Below are positions 1-8,900 of a stretch of DNA of 36,860 bases, piece by piece. The notes beneath the pieces were generated by a model, which did not search any database, was not told the DNA's origin, and saw only the letters and a program-made list of their open reading frames with translations. Position numbers and translations under genes: made by a program. The stretch is from an uncultured Clostridia bacterium (GTDB lineage: Bacteria > Bacillota > Clostridia > Oscillospirales > CAG-272), in assembly GCA_945929845.1 (NCBI GenBank), contig CAMEON010000018.1, positions 1 through 36,860 of the forward strand. Direction: 5' to 3'. Positions within the stretch are counted from its first letter, which is position 1; every line of letters starts with the position of its first letter.

Positions 1-118
1 CTTTTTGTTTGCCTTATTTTACCTTTTCTGCGGGGGACTTTTTTTACGGCTCCAGGCGTTCCCCCGTCCCCCACCTGAACTATAACAATTCCGTTGCGCA
101 CGCCATGCGTTCCGGCAC

Positions 119-348
119 GGAAAAGGAAAGCCCCTCTCCCGGAGGAGGGGGGCCGGCCGCCGGGGATCCTCAGATTCCGGACAGGCTATGTATGCCGGCA
201 GACCGTCAGCCAAGCTATCACAGAGCCAAAAGGATGCCCGCATATCGGTGCAACCGACAGACAGGGCCTTTCCCTCCTCCTTGGTTCTCCGGTGACCGCC
301 GCAGTCGGTGTATGTCGATAAGAGCCATCTCAGACATACGCCCGCTAC
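119..348 (-). ncRNA. Predicted structured RNA or attenuator leader of unknown family
   Basis: A minus-strand transcript of about 230 nt is predicted from a near-consensus promoter just upstream and a GC-rich hairpin followed by a C/U-rich tail (CTTTCCTTTTCC) near 119-151. Inside it, hairpins are visible: GTATGTC/GACATAC near 310-336 and GCCC..TCGG-loop-CCGA..GGGC near 237-268. A purine tract complementary to 272-280 can pair with 141-149, which is the 5' arm of the terminator, so terminator and antiterminator are mutually exclusive. No open reading frame with a plausible ribosome site is seen. I could not match it to T-box, lysine, cobalamin, SAM, FMN, TPP, SRP, RNase P or tmRNA signatures; a 6S-like RNA was considered, but no long closing stem is seen. 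It may be a leader of a gene beyond the left edge or a free small RNA. Confidence 0.5.
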
Positions 349-354
349 CTCTTC

Positions 355-383
355 ATTATACCACAAAATTGTCTTGCCGTCAA
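355..383 (-). promoter_or_regulatory. Sigma-A promoter of the minus-strand RNA
   Basis: On the minus strand TTGACG (378-383) is followed after exactly 17 bp by TATAAT (355-360). Transcription would start near 348. The promoter lies about 40 bp from the plus-strand promoter at 424-452, so the two are divergent. Confidence 0.75.
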
Positions 384-423
384 GACAGCATAGTCAAGAA
401 ATCTGTTTCCGACCGGAAAAGCC

Positions 424-452
424 TTGACAAGACCGGAAACAGGTGATATAAT
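424..452 (+). promoter_or_regulatory. Sigma-A promoter of the SGNH hydrolase operon
   Basis: TTGACA (424-429), 17-bp spacer, TATAAT (447-452): a full consensus. Transcription would start near 459, giving a short leader before the ribosome site GGGGAGG (487-493) of the gene at 501. Confidence 0.85.
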
Positions 453-500
453 GGAACAAATAAGAAGAAATTCATAGCAGATGCAAGGGGAGGCAACAAC

Positions 501-1175
501 ATGGAGCTGTGTGGAAAAGTCGTGCATTTTCTGGGGGACAGCATCACAAAGGGCGTTGGTGTGGACTGTCCGGAGCATATTTACCTGAACCTGATCAAGC
601 AGGACTGTGAGCTGAAGCAGGCCAACAACTACGGCATCAGCGGCACCCGGATCGCTGACCAGCGGGTATCCCTGCCGGATTGGCCGGACGCCTTCAAGCT
701 CTACTTTGCCTCCCGGGTGACAGACATGGCTCCCGGTGCCGACCTTGTGGTGATCTTCGGCGGCACCAACGACTACGGTCACGGGGATGCCCTGCCGGGA
801 CAGATGTCCGACCGTACCCCGGACACCTTCTATGGCGGTTTGCACTGCCTGATCCTCCGCCTGATGGAGAAGTACCCCGGTGTCCCGCTGATCCTTCTCA
901 CACCTCTGCACCGGCAGGGCGAGCGGGAGGATCACATCAAGGTGTCAGCGGACGGGCAGACGGTCTGTCACACCACCCTGTCCACCTATGTGGAGATCAT
1001 CCGGGAGGTGGCCGCTTACTATGCCATCCCGGTCTGCGACCTCTTCACCCTCTCCGGCATCCAGCCGGAACTGCCATTGCACAGGGAGTTGTACTGTCCG
1101 GACGGCCTGCACCCCAATGCGGCCGGGCACAGGCTCATCGCCGACCGACTGGAAGGCTTTCTGCGCACCCTGTGA
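501..1175 (+). CDS. SGNH/GDSL-family hydrolase
   Basis: A 224-residue cytoplasmic protein with no signal peptide and all SGNH blocks: GDSIT near residue 12 (nucleophile Ser14), the block II glycine in GISGTR, GGTND (block III Asn) near residue 89, and DGLHPN near the C terminus with the catalytic Asp/His pair. The family contains esterases, lipases and carbohydrate acetyl-esterases; the substrate cannot be told from sequence. The GGGGAGG ribosome site lies 7 bases before the ATG. It is the first gene after a consensus promoter and is followed after 61 bp by a DtxR-type regulator, so the two are probably co-transcribed. Deacetylation of glycans would suit the glycan-related proteins nearby, but that is inference. 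Confidence 0.9.
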   Translation: MELCGKVVHFLGDSITKGVGVDCPEHIYLNLIKQDCELKQANNYGISGTRIADQRVSLPDWPDAFKLYFASRVTDMAPGADLVVIFGGTNDYGHGDALPGQMSDRTPDTFYGGLHCLILRLMEKYPGVPLILLTPLHRQGEREDHIKVSADGQTVCHTTLSTYVEIIREVAAYYAIPVCDLFTLSGIQPELPLHRELYCPDGLHPNAAGHRLIADRLEGFLRTL

Positions 1176-1236
1176 AACCGGCTCTGCCGGGCGGAAAACC
1201 GGAGACAATCTCCGGGCATGAAAGGAGGAACCCTCA

Positions 1237-1680
1237 TTGAATATACAGGAATCCGGCGAGATGTACCTGGAGACCATCCTCATCCTGACCCGCACCAAGG
1301 GGCAGGTTCGCTCCATTGATGTGGCAGAGTATATGTCCTACAGCAAGCCCTCTGTCAGCCGGGCTATGGGTCTTCTGAAAACCGGTGGCTATATCATCAT
1401 GGATAAGGACGGTTCCATCACCCTGACCGACAGCGGGTATGCTACGGCCTCCAAAATTCTGGAGCGGCACACCCTCCTCAGTGCCATCCTGACCCGGCTG
1501 GGCGTGGACGAGCAGGTAGCCGCCGGGGACGCCTGTCGCATTGAGCATGTCATCAGCGACCAGTCCTTTGAGGCGATCAAGCGGTATGTCGGACAGTTGC
1601 ACGACGGCACTTCCAATGGGGAAGAGCCGGCCGACAGCCAGACAGAGAGGAACGAAAAGCACGAAGTCAACAATACATGA
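1237..1680 (+). CDS. DtxR/MntR-family metal-dependent transcriptional regulator
   Basis: A 147-residue protein with an N-terminal winged helix (about 1-65, recognition region YSKPSVSRAM) and a DtxR dimerisation/metal domain (about 66-125). The residues aligning with the DtxR primary metal site are Met9, Cys100, Glu103 and His104, with His78 also conserved. MntR proteins carry Asp and Glu in place of the Met and Cys, so this pattern favours iron over manganese (inference from family knowledge). There is no SH3-like third domain; instead a short polar tail follows. The start is TTG, fixed by an AAAGGAGGAA site 6 bases upstream and by alignment of the first helix. It is followed after 12 bp by a lipoprotein gene whose ribosome site abuts its stop codon. 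Confidence 0.9.
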   Translation: MNIQESGEMYLETILILTRTKGQVRSIDVAEYMSYSKPSVSRAMGLLKTGGYIIMDKDGSITLTDSGYATASKILERHTLLSAILTRLGVDEQVAAGDACRIEHVISDQSFEAIKRYVGQLHDGTSNGEEPADSQTERNEKHEVNNT

Positions 1681-1692
1681 GGAGGCATCCGT

Positions 1693-4311
1693 ATGAAACA
1701 CAAACACCGCCAACTTGCACTGGGACTGACCTTGGGTGCAGTCCTGCTTCTCACGCTTCTGCTTGCCGCCTGCCGGGGCGGTTCAGAAGAACAGCCCACC
1801 GTCGCCCCGGAATCGGCCACCGACGGCCCGGATACGCCCGTCCCTGATACGGCACCGGAGTCTGTCCGGGACACAGAGGCCGTCACAGAAGCACCCACCG
1901 AGCCGGAATCCGAGACAGAACCGGAAACCGAGGATCCCAACGCCATCCCCACGGTAGGGGAGACTGTCATCGGCGTAGCCAATGTAGCAAGGGAGGGGTA
2001 TGCCATGGCCTCCTCTTCGGTACTGGCGACCAAACGCTCCAACATTTATGTCAATGACGGGAATACCAATACCGACTTCGCCTCCGGCGACTTCGATGCC
2101 GCCGACCGGGAGGCCTGGCTTTTCATCGACCTGACCGCCACCTACACCCTGCGGTCTGTGGTACTGCTCCCCACCTCCCGGGACATGGCGCACTTCCCTG
2201 TCTCCTTTGCCGTGCAGGTGTCGGACGACGGCCAGACCTGGCGGACGGTGCGGGAGATGACCGGGATCCGGGATGTGCCCTCGGAAGGTGTCACCGTGGA
2301 TATGGGCGGTGTAAGTGCCTCCTTCGTCCGTCTGCTGGTCACGGAGATGGCCGGAGAGGACGGAGCCTATCACTACGCCCTGTCGGATGTGGAGGTGCTG
2401 GCCGACATCACGGCTACGGACAATCTCATCCTCAATCAGAGCTACATCTGGCTGTACAATGACACCTCCGAAACACTGACGGCTACCTACCGCCGTCTGG
2501 AAAACACCCAGGGCGACCCGGCTCTCCGCTTCATCAGTGCCGACCCCTCCATTGCGGCTGTTGACCACGAGACCGGCGTGATCACCCCCACTGGCTACGG
2601 AGACACGGTGGTGTATGCCTACGACGGCACCAACCTGACCGCCTGCCGGGTGCGGATCATTGACCAGCGGGAGACCTCCGTCCGCATCAGTGCCTTCTAT
2701 CACTCCAGCTTCGGCTACCCGCAGTACATGGCTCAGGTTCTGGACTACATGAAGGACTGCGGCATCACCTACTTGGAGGACACACGGACATATGATGCGG
2801 TGGGCAATCAGGTCTGCGACTACCTGATGTACCTGTGCGCCCAGCGGGATATTTTCCTGTCCGTGTGCGACCCGCTCAACAGCGGATCCCTGATCCAGGC
2901 AACCGATGCACGGATCCTCACCCTGGTGAACAAGTACAGAAACCGGGCCGGATTCGGCGGCATCTACCTGACCGATGAGCCCCACGAAGAATCCAACGAG
3001 TATGCCCGGGTGGCTCATCTCATCCAGGAGACAGATCCCCACATCATACCGCACCTGAACCTCCTTCCCATCGGCGGCTTCCCCTCCTGGGATGAGTATG
3101 TGTCTGACTACTGCGCCGTCGCCGGCGGCCTCTATGGGGACAGTGTGGCCAGGATGCAGTACCTGTCCTATGACAACTACTGCTTCCTGTACGACGGCGG
3201 CTTCAACTGGGGCGTGTTCAACTCCCTGAACAAGATCCGGCAGTACGGGCTGAAGTACAATGCGGACACCGGGTACTACATGCAGGCGATGGAGATCCTC
3301 GGTGCATACCGGATCTCCTCAGACACGGAGCTGATGTTCAATGCCTCCATGGGCGTAGCCTACGGTATGAAGAATTTCAAGTGGTTCGTTTACCTGACAC
3401 CCATCGGCAGTGGGGAGAGCTTTACCACCGGACTGATCGGCCCCGACTTCACCCCATCGGTGATGTACGAGGGAGTCAAGGCCGCCAACAGCCGCATTCA
3501 GGAGGCCGGGCGGGTGCTGGGGGACAGTGATGCAGTGGAGGTGTACCATTCCGACACAATAGCCGGAAACGAGATCCTTCCTGCTGACTTTGCCCTGACC
3601 CAGGTCACCAACTACGCCGCCATATACACCCTGTACCAGTCCCTGACCGACAGCACCCAGTATGTGGTGGTGGTCAACCGGAACTTCAATGAGGACGGCC
3701 TGAGAGAGTTCACCCTGCGGGCCGCCGAAGGGCTGGATGGCCTGGAGATTCTGTCCGACGGCACCTGGGAGCCGGTAGTGCTGGACGGGGAGCGAGCCTT
3801 CTCGGTGGTCATTCCCGCCGGAGACTTCGTCATCTTCCGTCTGCCTGACGGGTACGATGCCCGCCGCCCCCTTGCCCCCCCTGCGTCTGACAACCTGGCA
3901 CTGAACAGCACCGCCTATGTGTCCTCCTCCCAATACTCCTTCTGGACGGAGGGAGAGACCGCCTCCTACTATCTGACCGACGACGACACCGAGAACGGCT
4001 ACTGGAAGGCCTCCAACACAAAGGATCCGCAGACCATCCTGCTGGATCTGAAGGCACCCGCCACGGTAGGTCAGGTGGTCATCTATCACCACAGCACCCC
4101 CGGAAGCAAGACCGGCTGCCGCATCTCCCATGTAACCATCATGGTTTCCTCAGACGGGGCGCATTGGGAGGAAGTATATTCCCAGGATCATAATGCCGAG
4201 GGCGTGGCTCCCATCACCTGCATCTTCCCCGCACAGGACATCCGGTATATTCGTATCGAGCTGGAAGGCAGGTATATCGAGGTCAGCGAGATCGTGGCTT
4301 ATCGGGAGTGA
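1693..4311 (+). CDS. Secreted lipoprotein with two F5/8C (discoidin-like) domains around a glycosidase-like barrel
   Basis: An 872-residue exported lipoprotein. The N terminus is a type II signal peptide with lipobox LLAAC and lipidated Cys27. A Pro/Glu/Thr-rich linker runs to about residue 90. Next come an F5/8 type C-like carbohydrate-binding domain (about 95-240), a Big_2-like Ig domain (about 245-330), a central domain of about 330 residues resembling a TIM-barrel hydrolase with the motif YLTDEPH (Glu429 a candidate acid), a beta-rich segment (about 640-725) and a second F5/8C domain (about 733-870). This layout is typical of surface glycan-degrading or glycan-binding proteins, but I do not recognise the central family. 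The ribosome site GGAGG lies directly after the stop of the DtxR-type gene, suggesting coupled translation. A terminator follows. Confidence 0.85.
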   Translation: MKHKHRQLALGLTLGAVLLLTLLLAACRGGSEEQPTVAPESATDGPDTPVPDTAPESVRDTEAVTEAPTEPESETEPETEDPNAIPTVGETVIGVANVAREGYAMASSSVLATKRSNIYVNDGNTNTDFASGDFDAADREAWLFIDLTATYTLRSVVLLPTSRDMAHFPVSFAVQVSDDGQTWRTVREMTGIRDVPSEGVTVDMGGVSASFVRLLVTEMAGEDGAYHYALSDVEVLADITATDNLILNQSYIWLYNDTSETLTATYRRLENTQGDPALRFISADPSIAAVDHETGVITPTGYGDTVVYAYDGTNLTACRVRIIDQRETSVRISAFYHSSFGYPQYMAQVLDYMKDCGITYLEDTRTYDAVGNQVCDYLMYLCAQRDIFLSVCDPLNSGSLIQATDARILTLVNKYRNRAGFGGIYLTDEPHEESNEYARVAHLIQETDPHIIPHLNLLPIGGFPSWDEYVSDYCAVAGGLYGDSVARMQYLSYDNYCFLYDGGFNWGVFNSLNKIRQYGLKYNADTGYYMQAMEILGAYRISSDTELMFNASMGVAYGMKNFKWFVYLTPIGSGESFTTGLIGPDFTPSVMYEGVKAANSRIQEAGRVLGDSDAVEVYHSDTIAGNEILPADFALTQVTNYAAIYTLYQSLTDSTQYVVVVNRNFNEDGLREFTLRAAEGLDGLEILSDGTWEPVVLDGERAFSVVIPAGDFVIFRLPDGYDARRPLAPPASDNLALNSTAYVSSSQYSFWTEGETASYYLTDDDTENGYWKASNTKDPQTILLDLKAPATVGQVVIYHHSTPGSKTGCRISHVTIMVSSDGAHWEEVYSQDHNAEGVAPITCIFPAQDIRYIRIELEGRYIEVSEIVAYRE

Positions 4312-4343
4312 GCCGTTAGACATTTCCGCCCTTATAAAACTCA

Positions 4344-4388
4344 CCGGGCCGGAGCACCTTCTGTGTGCGCCGACCCGGCTTCTTTCTG
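4344..4388 (+). terminator. Intrinsic terminator after the lipoprotein gene
   Basis: CCGGG (4344-4348) pairs with CCCGG (4374-4378), with further CGG/CCG and CAC/GTG pairs inside, followed by the pyrimidine tract CTTCTTTCTG. It sits 33 bp after the stop codon. Confidence 0.6.
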
Positions 4389-4574
4389 TCCGATGAACTT
4401 TTTACCTTTCTGTTCGTTTTGCAGGGGCGATCTTCGGTCGTCCGTTGTAGATTCCATCAGGTTTTTCAGGCGAACACAGTTCGCCTCTACTATCTGTAAC
4501 ATCCAAATAAATCAGCGGTTCCTTAAACTTTATTTCCTGATAGCCGATATCAGGATAAGGCAAAATGATCTGTC

Positions 4575-4852
4575 GTAGGGCGGGGGCTTGCTCCCGCCGA
4601 AAGAACAATCCCTCCGTCACGCTTCGCTGATGTAACGCCCTTTACACAAGGGAGGTTTTTATCTAGGGAAACGCTGATTGAATGAGGTGGTACAGATTCG
4701 GTACAGATTTTTTCGCCTGCGATTGCGAAAAATGCAAGATGTACTGGATGTACATCGAGTTTTTCGGCAAGAAGCAGGCGGGAAAAGATGCGCCGCCGAA
4801 TCAATCAGCGGTTCCCTATGTCTTCTCCGGCGGGAGCAAGCCCCCGCCCTAC
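4575..4852. repeat. Nested inverted-repeat element (278 bp), MITE/REP-like
   Basis: A perfect 25-bp inverted repeat forms the ends (4575-4599 and 4828-4852; GTAGGGCGGGGGCTTG... in the left copy). Inside it is a second inverted pair of 18 bp with one mismatch (4664-4681 and 4801-4818). A direct partial copy of the inner arm (ATCAGCGGTTCC) also lies at 4511-4522. Each 25-bp arm is itself a short GC hairpin. The core holds a short ORF fragment (4682-4909) with a Cys-x-Cys stretch and no convincing ribosome site, best read as repeat sequence. No transposase is present, so mobility is inferred. It fills most of the gene-free stretch 4312-4978. Confidence 0.75.
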
Positions 4853-4911
4853 AAGGATGCTCGGATCAACTTCAAATGTAAATGTAAAATTTTAATCGTT
4901 ACAATGTAGTA

Positions 4912-4934
4912 GGGGTGGATTCCATATCCGCCCC
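4912..4934. repeat. Short palindromic hairpin repeat
   Basis: GGGGTGGAT (4912-4920) pairs with ATCCGCCCC (4926-4934) around a 5-base loop, with one G-T pair. It lies between two convergent genes and has no T-run, so it looks like a REP-type palindrome rather than a standard terminator. Confidence 0.5.
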
Positions 4935-4978
4935 AAATGCAAATTTTCATTGATACAGCGTACTACTTGGGCAGTTGG

Positions 4979-5770
4979 TCACAGTCCCCGGGTGTGCGTC
5001 ATGACCCGGTATTCCCCCATGGTACATCCCACATACCGGCGGAACAGCTTGGAGAAGTAACTGGCATCCGGAATGCCCACAGCGGCCCCCACCTGAGCCA
5101 CCGGCAGGTCTGTTTCCTCCAACAGCATCCGGGCGTGTCGGATGCGCACCCCGTTGATGTAGTGACTGGGGGTGGTGCCGAAGGCGGACTGGAAGTACTT
5201 GTACACCCCGGAGCGGGCGCAGTGCAGGGTGCGGGCCAGCTCCTCCGCCGAGATAGGACGAGTGTAATGGTTTTCAATGTAGTTTTGCAGGACAGCCGTG
5301 GTCTCGGACATCTGCTCCGTGAGATGCCCCACCTCAAGCAGGATCTCGATCATCCGGTCAATGGCGGGCAGGCGGCTCAGCAGACTGTCGGTCTGTCCGA
5401 TCCTGCAAAGGAGTGTGTAGATCTCCCCGTTGTACCGGGACGGCAGGATCACCGGGAAGGTGTACAGGTCGTCCAGCCGGTAGTGCCGGTTGACCTCCAC
5501 ATCCAGGAACAGCCACTGGGCCGTCATGGTGCCATCCGTCGGATCCGGACAGTGCCGTAGCCGTTGCTCCTTTCCCCGAGGGGCTACGAAAACGCCCATC
5601 GGCCCGGTGGACAGCGTCGGTGAGCCGTCCACGGACACATCATAGGAGCCATGCACGCTCTGCACCACCGACAGGCAGGGCAGGCTTTTCTCCACCAGGG
5701 AGTGCCCGGTGGCCTGCCGCTCCCATCCACCATATATCTGATTACAAACGCACACAGAATGAATATCCAT
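4979..5770 (-). CDS. AraC-family transcriptional regulator
   Basis: A 263-residue protein. The N-terminal part (about 1-140) has the pattern of a cupin-like sensor domain (GPMGVFVAPRGKEQRLRH resembles the arm found in sugar-responding AraC proteins). The C-terminal part (about 160-258) is a two-helix-turn-helix HTH_18 domain with the standard second-helix pattern VAQVGAAVGIPDASYFSKLF. The ATG start has a GGAGGTGAG site 7 bases upstream. It is transcribed away from the GH2 gene at 5985, and the shared 200-bp region carries a promoter in each direction, so this regulator is the obvious candidate to control the GH2 enzyme in response to a sugar; that is inference from position. Confidence 0.92.
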   Translation of the reverse strand: MDIHSVCVCNQIYGGWERQATGHSLVEKSLPCLSVVQSVHGSYDVSVDGSPTLSTGPMGVFVAPRGKEQRLRHCPDPTDGTMTAQWLFLDVEVNRHYRLDDLYTFPVILPSRYNGEIYTLLCRIGQTDSLLSRLPAIDRMIEILLEVGHLTEQMSETTAVLQNYIENHYTRPISAEELARTLHCARSGVYKYFQSAFGTTPSHYINGVRIRHARMLLEETDLPVAQVGAAVGIPDASYFSKLFRRYVGCTMGEYRVMTHTRGL

Positions 5771-5816
5771 TTTCTCACCTCCGGTTTTTCAGAGGATGTC
5801 CGATTTCCGTGAGACT

Positions 5817-5845
5817 ATAATACAACAAATTGAGAGAATAGTCAA
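5817..5845 (-). promoter_or_regulatory. Promoter of the AraC-family gene
   Basis: On the minus strand TTGACT (5840-5845), 17-bp spacer, TATTAT (5817-5822). This is close to the sigma-A consensus and about 50 bp from the start codon. Confidence 0.7.
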
Positions 5846-5874
5846 TGGCTTTTTTGTAAAAATTGATATATAAT
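5846..5874 (+). promoter_or_regulatory. Probable activator-dependent promoter of the GH2 gene
   Basis: A perfect TATAAT (5869-5874) is present, but the hexamer 17 bp upstream is TGGCTT (5846-5851), matching the -35 consensus poorly. A weak -35 beside a divergent AraC gene suggests a promoter that needs an activator. It directly abuts the AraC promoter. Confidence 0.5.
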
Positions 5875-5984
5875 GGGCACAGACCCCACACGGTGACAAC
5901 GAGGTAAGTCTGAAAAAAGCCCCGGCTATTTCAGACAGACAACAAATCACAGCTTACAGATTACAGAAAGGAATGGTCACATTT

Positions 5985-8900
5985 ATGAGAACCAGAAAAC
6001 TGATCGCCTGTCTGCTCTGCACGGTGATGTGCCTGTCAGCCCTGCCGCTGACCTTCCCCCTGCAGGCCTCCGCCACGGATCAGGCGGAGTACGAGAAGAA
6101 TACATACATCAAGCCATCCGGCGGCCCGATGGACGAGGAGCCGTCTGTCATCACCCTGTCCAGAGGAGGGACACCTGCCAAGGAGCCGAACTATGTGCTG
6201 TCCCTGGACGGCACCTGGAAAATGACGGCCTCCGGCAAGCTGGCGGATCTGCTGGCCGGTTCCGGCTGGGACAGTGCCTATGACACTACCGTGCCGGGGA
6301 GCATCTACACCGCCCTCATGGAGGCCGGCGTCATAGAGGATCCGTACCTGGGCACCAACATGATAGACGCCAACCGGTACAGCTCCCGGAACTGGTACTT
6401 CCTGCGCACCTTCACCTATGAGGGGGCAGGCAAAGCGGTGCGGCTGAACTTTGACGGGCTGTGCAATGTGGCGGACATTTACCTGAACGGACAGAAGGTC
6501 GCCTCCCACGAGGGCATGTTCGGCGGCCCCTATGTGGATGTGTCCGGCATCATCCGAAAGGGGGAGAATACCCTGGTGGTACACCTGAAGCCCGCCAAGG
6601 ACTACAACCAGACCGTGGTCTTCAACTGCTCCTACGGCTGGCACTATGCCAAGCTCTACCCCCTGGGTATCTGGCAGTCGGTGTCCGTGGAGGAGCTGCC
6701 CACGGTGGAGATAGACGCTCCCTTCGTGTCCACCTGCGACTACACCCGGGGCACGGTGGATATGAGCATCCAACTGAACCGCCTGAACGGCAGCCGCCTG
6801 TCCGGCACCCTGACCGGCGTGATCACGCCCAAGAGTTTTGAAGGAGCCTCCTACACCTTCACCACCTCGGTGGATGCGGGGACAGCGGACAGCACCGCCG
6901 TGCGCCTGCGCTGTGACATTCCGGATCCTCACCTGTGGTGGCCTGCCGGGTACGGTGCCCAGGATCTGTACACCCTGACAGTCACCTGGCAGGGCAAGGA
7001 CGGCTCCAAGGACACGGAATCCGTGGACTTCGGCATCCGTGAGCTGGCATACCAGTCCTACCCTGGCGGGGAGAGCACCGGGGTCTATAACCGCACCATC
7101 GTCATCAACGGCCAGCCGGTGTTCATGAAGGGAGCCGGGTGGTGTACCATTGATGCCATGATGCGCTTTGCGTCGGAGGACTACGACCGCATCCTCTCCC
7201 GGGCCAGAGACGCCGGTATCAACTTCCTGCGTGCCTGGGGTGGCGGTCTGGTGGAGACGGATGAGTTCTACGACCTGTGTGACCAGTACGGCATTTGCGT
7301 CTACCAGGAATGGCCCTGCTGTTGGGACTCCCACAACACCCAGCCCGCTGATGTCCTGCGGGAAACGGTGGTTTTGGGAGCCAAACGCCTGCGGAGCCGG
7401 GCGTCCCTCATTGTCTGGGGCGGTGGCAACGAGGGCATCGCTTCCTACAACGATGCCATGCTCAACGAGATCGGCAGGCTGACCTACGAGTATGACGGCA
7501 CCCGTGTCTTCTGGCGGCAGGACGGCGGCATGGGCGGCGGCGGCATCACCCATGATCACATCCACTGGTCCGGTGCCTCCCCGGAGCATTACCTCATCAA
7601 CTACGCCGATTTCAAAAATCTGAATCTCATGGAATACGGTCTGGACGGCATGATGAATCTGGATTCCATTGCCAAGTACGCCACAGCGGAGGATATGGCC
7701 GCCTGGCCCATCGCCCGGAACGGCACTGTGGCCTACCACACCGCCACCTTCAACGGTACCACCGGCTGGACAGCTACCCCCTACGGCTATGATGTGGACA
7801 CCTTCATCCACTACGCATCCGCCTTCCTGGAGGTGGACAGTCTGGAGGATATGGTACTCGGTTCCCAGCTGGCTCAAGCGCAGGCTGACTACCTGGCCGC
7901 CCAGAACAGCCGGATGAACAATCCCTACAGCACCACCGTCTGCGTGTACAAGCTCAACGATGTGTACCCCGGCGGTTCCTGGGCACTGGTGGACTGGTAC
8001 GGCGCACCCAAGATCGCCTACTACCTGATGCAGGACGCTTACCGCCCTCTGATGGCGGCAGGAAAGTTCACCTGCTACAACACCGCATCCTCCTCCGGGG
8101 AGGCTCAGCCCTTTGAAATGCCGGTGTATATCCTGGATGACAGGGATACGCTGGCTACCGGAACCCCCTGGCAGGTGCGGGTAACGGCCTATGACAGCAC
8201 CCTGTCCGTAGTCAAGACCCAGACCTATGAGGGCAGTGGCAGCGTAGGCCGGGTGAAAGAGGTGGGCAATTTCCGGCTGGAGGCGGAGCAGACCGACTCC
8301 ACCCCGCTGATCATCACGGTAGACCTGCTCCTTAACGGTCAGCTCTACAACCGCAGTTACACCTACATGAACTATGAGGCCAGGCAGGGGAGCCTGTTCT
8401 ACCTGCCCCGCACCCATCTGACCTGGTCGGTCAGTGGGGACTCCGTCACCGTGACCAACACCGGGAAACTGCCCGCCGTGTCCGTGTACTTCCAGGTGGG
8501 GGACACCGCCTCCTTTGTCTGCGAGGACAACTACTTCTTCCTGGCCGCCGGGGAGTCTGTCACCATCCGGGTCAACGACGCCTCCGCCATCCGGGGTGTG
8601 AGCTGCTTCAATTTAGCTGACCCGGCAGACAAGGTGGCACCCACAGTGCCCGCCGACACTGCCATCGCCCAGGTAGGGTATGACAGTGCCACCCTGATCT
8701 GGTCGCCCTCCGAGGATGATGTGAGCCTCTTCGGCTACTATGTCTACCTGAACCAGGAGCGTGTGGACTTCGTACAGGCCGGGAAGACCTCCTACACCTT
8801 CACCGGCCTCCGTGAGGTCAGCCGGTACCATGTGACGGTGGAAGCGGTGGATGACAACATGAACTGCTCCGGCAAGGCCCGGGGGTACACCTTCACCACC

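Noticed and set aside
119-348. T-box, 6S, SRP, RNase P or known metabolite riboswitch identity for the minus-strand RNA
   Set aside because: None of the conserved core sequences of these RNAs could be found by eye.
9-446. 145-aa plus-strand reading frame at the left edge
   Set aside because: No ribosome site, compositionally unlike a protein, and it overlaps the minus-strand RNA and both promoters.
4682-4909. 75-aa frame with a CDCEKC-like stretch
   Set aside because: It lies in and runs out of the inverted-repeat element, has no promoter or credible ribosome site, and is better explained as repeat sequence; its recurrence elsewhere would be worth testing.
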